From contig JAICND010000139.1 in assembly GCA_025929005.1 (NCBI GenBank), forward strand, positions 1 through 5,181: a stretch of DNA of 5,181 bases, read 5' to 3'. The position numbers and the translations under genes are program-made. The notes below the pieces were generated by a model. That model searched no databases, was not told the DNA's origin, and was given only the letters and a program-made list of their open reading frames with translations. Origin of the DNA: Acidimicrobiia bacterium. GTDB lineage: Bacteria > Actinomycetota > Acidimicrobiia > Spongiisociales > ZC4RG35. Within the stretch, counting starts at the first letter, position 1, and every line of letters starts with the position of its first letter. Below are positions 4,862-5,181 of this stretch, piece by piece.

Positions 4862-5181
4862 ATGCCACGCCACTGCTACGTGCTCCGGGTATTCACCAGG
4901 GACGGTGCCGGTGGCAACCATTTGGGTGTGGTGACCGACATCCTCGGTCTCGACGACCAGAAGATGCAACGTCTGGCCACCGACCTCGGGTTCAGTGAGA
5001 CCATTTACCTCTCATGGTTTGAAGGGAACATGCCCAAAGCGCGCATCTTCACACCGGCTGCCGAGATTCCGTTTGCCGGTCACCCGTTGGTGGGGGCGGC
5101 GTGGGTCTTGCTCAATCTCAGCCCGCTCGATCCGGACTGGATCGAATGCCCGATTGGTGTCGTCGGCATCAGTCAGGAGAA
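4862..5181 (+). CDS. PhzF-family isomerase-like protein, N-terminal part
   Basis: From ATG 4862, 106 residues are visible before the right edge; PhzF-family proteins are usually about 260-300 residues. The start matches the family fold: VLRVFTRDGAGGNHLGVV (7-24), with the Gly-Asn motif at 18-19, then GFSETIYL (43-50) and RIFTPAAEIPFAGHPLVGAA (61-80). Glu46 corresponds to the catalytic Glu45 of Pseudomonas PhzF. His74 in FAGHP is the other conserved active-site position visible here; the conserved Asp lies beyond the window. PhzF isomerises a dihydro-anthranilate intermediate in phenazine synthesis. Most relatives act on other, largely unknown substrates, and nothing here suggests a phenazine cluster, so I assign only the family. 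It is probably cytoplasmic. The gene diverges from the small membrane-protein gene with 33 bp between starts. Confidence 0.9.
   Translation, partial: MPRHCYVLRVFTRDGAGGNHLGVVTDILGLDDQKMQRLATDLGFSETIYLSWFEGNMPKARIFTPAAEIPFAGHPLVGAAWVLLNLSPLDPDWIECPIGVVGISQE

Overview
The window looks like a GC-rich actinobacterial chromosome, possibly of the Acidimicrobiia. The evidence is a DnaB C-terminus and a dCTP deaminase close to the mycobacterial proteins as I remember them, a tRNA without an encoded CCA end, long Thr-codon linkers in a secreted protein, and starts without Shine-Dalgarno sequences that have TAnnnT boxes 7-8 nt upstream. The lineage is inferred; no search was run.

Layout. (1) 1-658 (+): the 3' end of the replicative helicase gene dnaB, cut by the window's left edge. 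It contains the C-terminal part of an in-frame intein that appears to lack a homing endonuclease. The intein ends at 460, and 65 codons of helicase follow. (2) 705-3685 (+): a large exported, membrane-anchored protein. It has an N-terminal Ig-like domain, a Thr/Pro linker, a metzincin-type zinc metalloprotease domain with HEMGHNMGISH, two C-terminal Ig/PKD-like domains, one transmembrane helix and an RRRRS tail. The uninterrupted frame starts at 767 without a signal peptide. A good signal-peptide frame starts at 705 in another phase and joins it near a run of five C at 786-790, so a one-base frameshift is likely. A strong hairpin at 3691-3719 follows the gene. (3) 3686-3874: a short convergent intergenic region with two hairpins and no convincing gene. 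(4) 3875-4459 (-): dcd, dCTP deaminase, probably the bifunctional deaminase/dUTPase. (5) 4509-4579 (-): tRNA-Gly with anticodon CCC. (6) 4595-4828 (-): a small protein with two membrane helices. (7) 4862-5181 (+): the start of a PhzF-family gene, cut by the right edge and divergent from the small membrane protein across only 33 bp.

Functionally this is mostly housekeeping (replication helicase, dUMP supply, tRNA) around one cell-surface protease gene. I see no CRISPR array, insertion sequence or phage module. The points most worth following up are the out-of-frame signal peptide, the mini-intein with an AT-rich splice junction, and the crowded divergent, apparently leaderless start region at 4828-4862.
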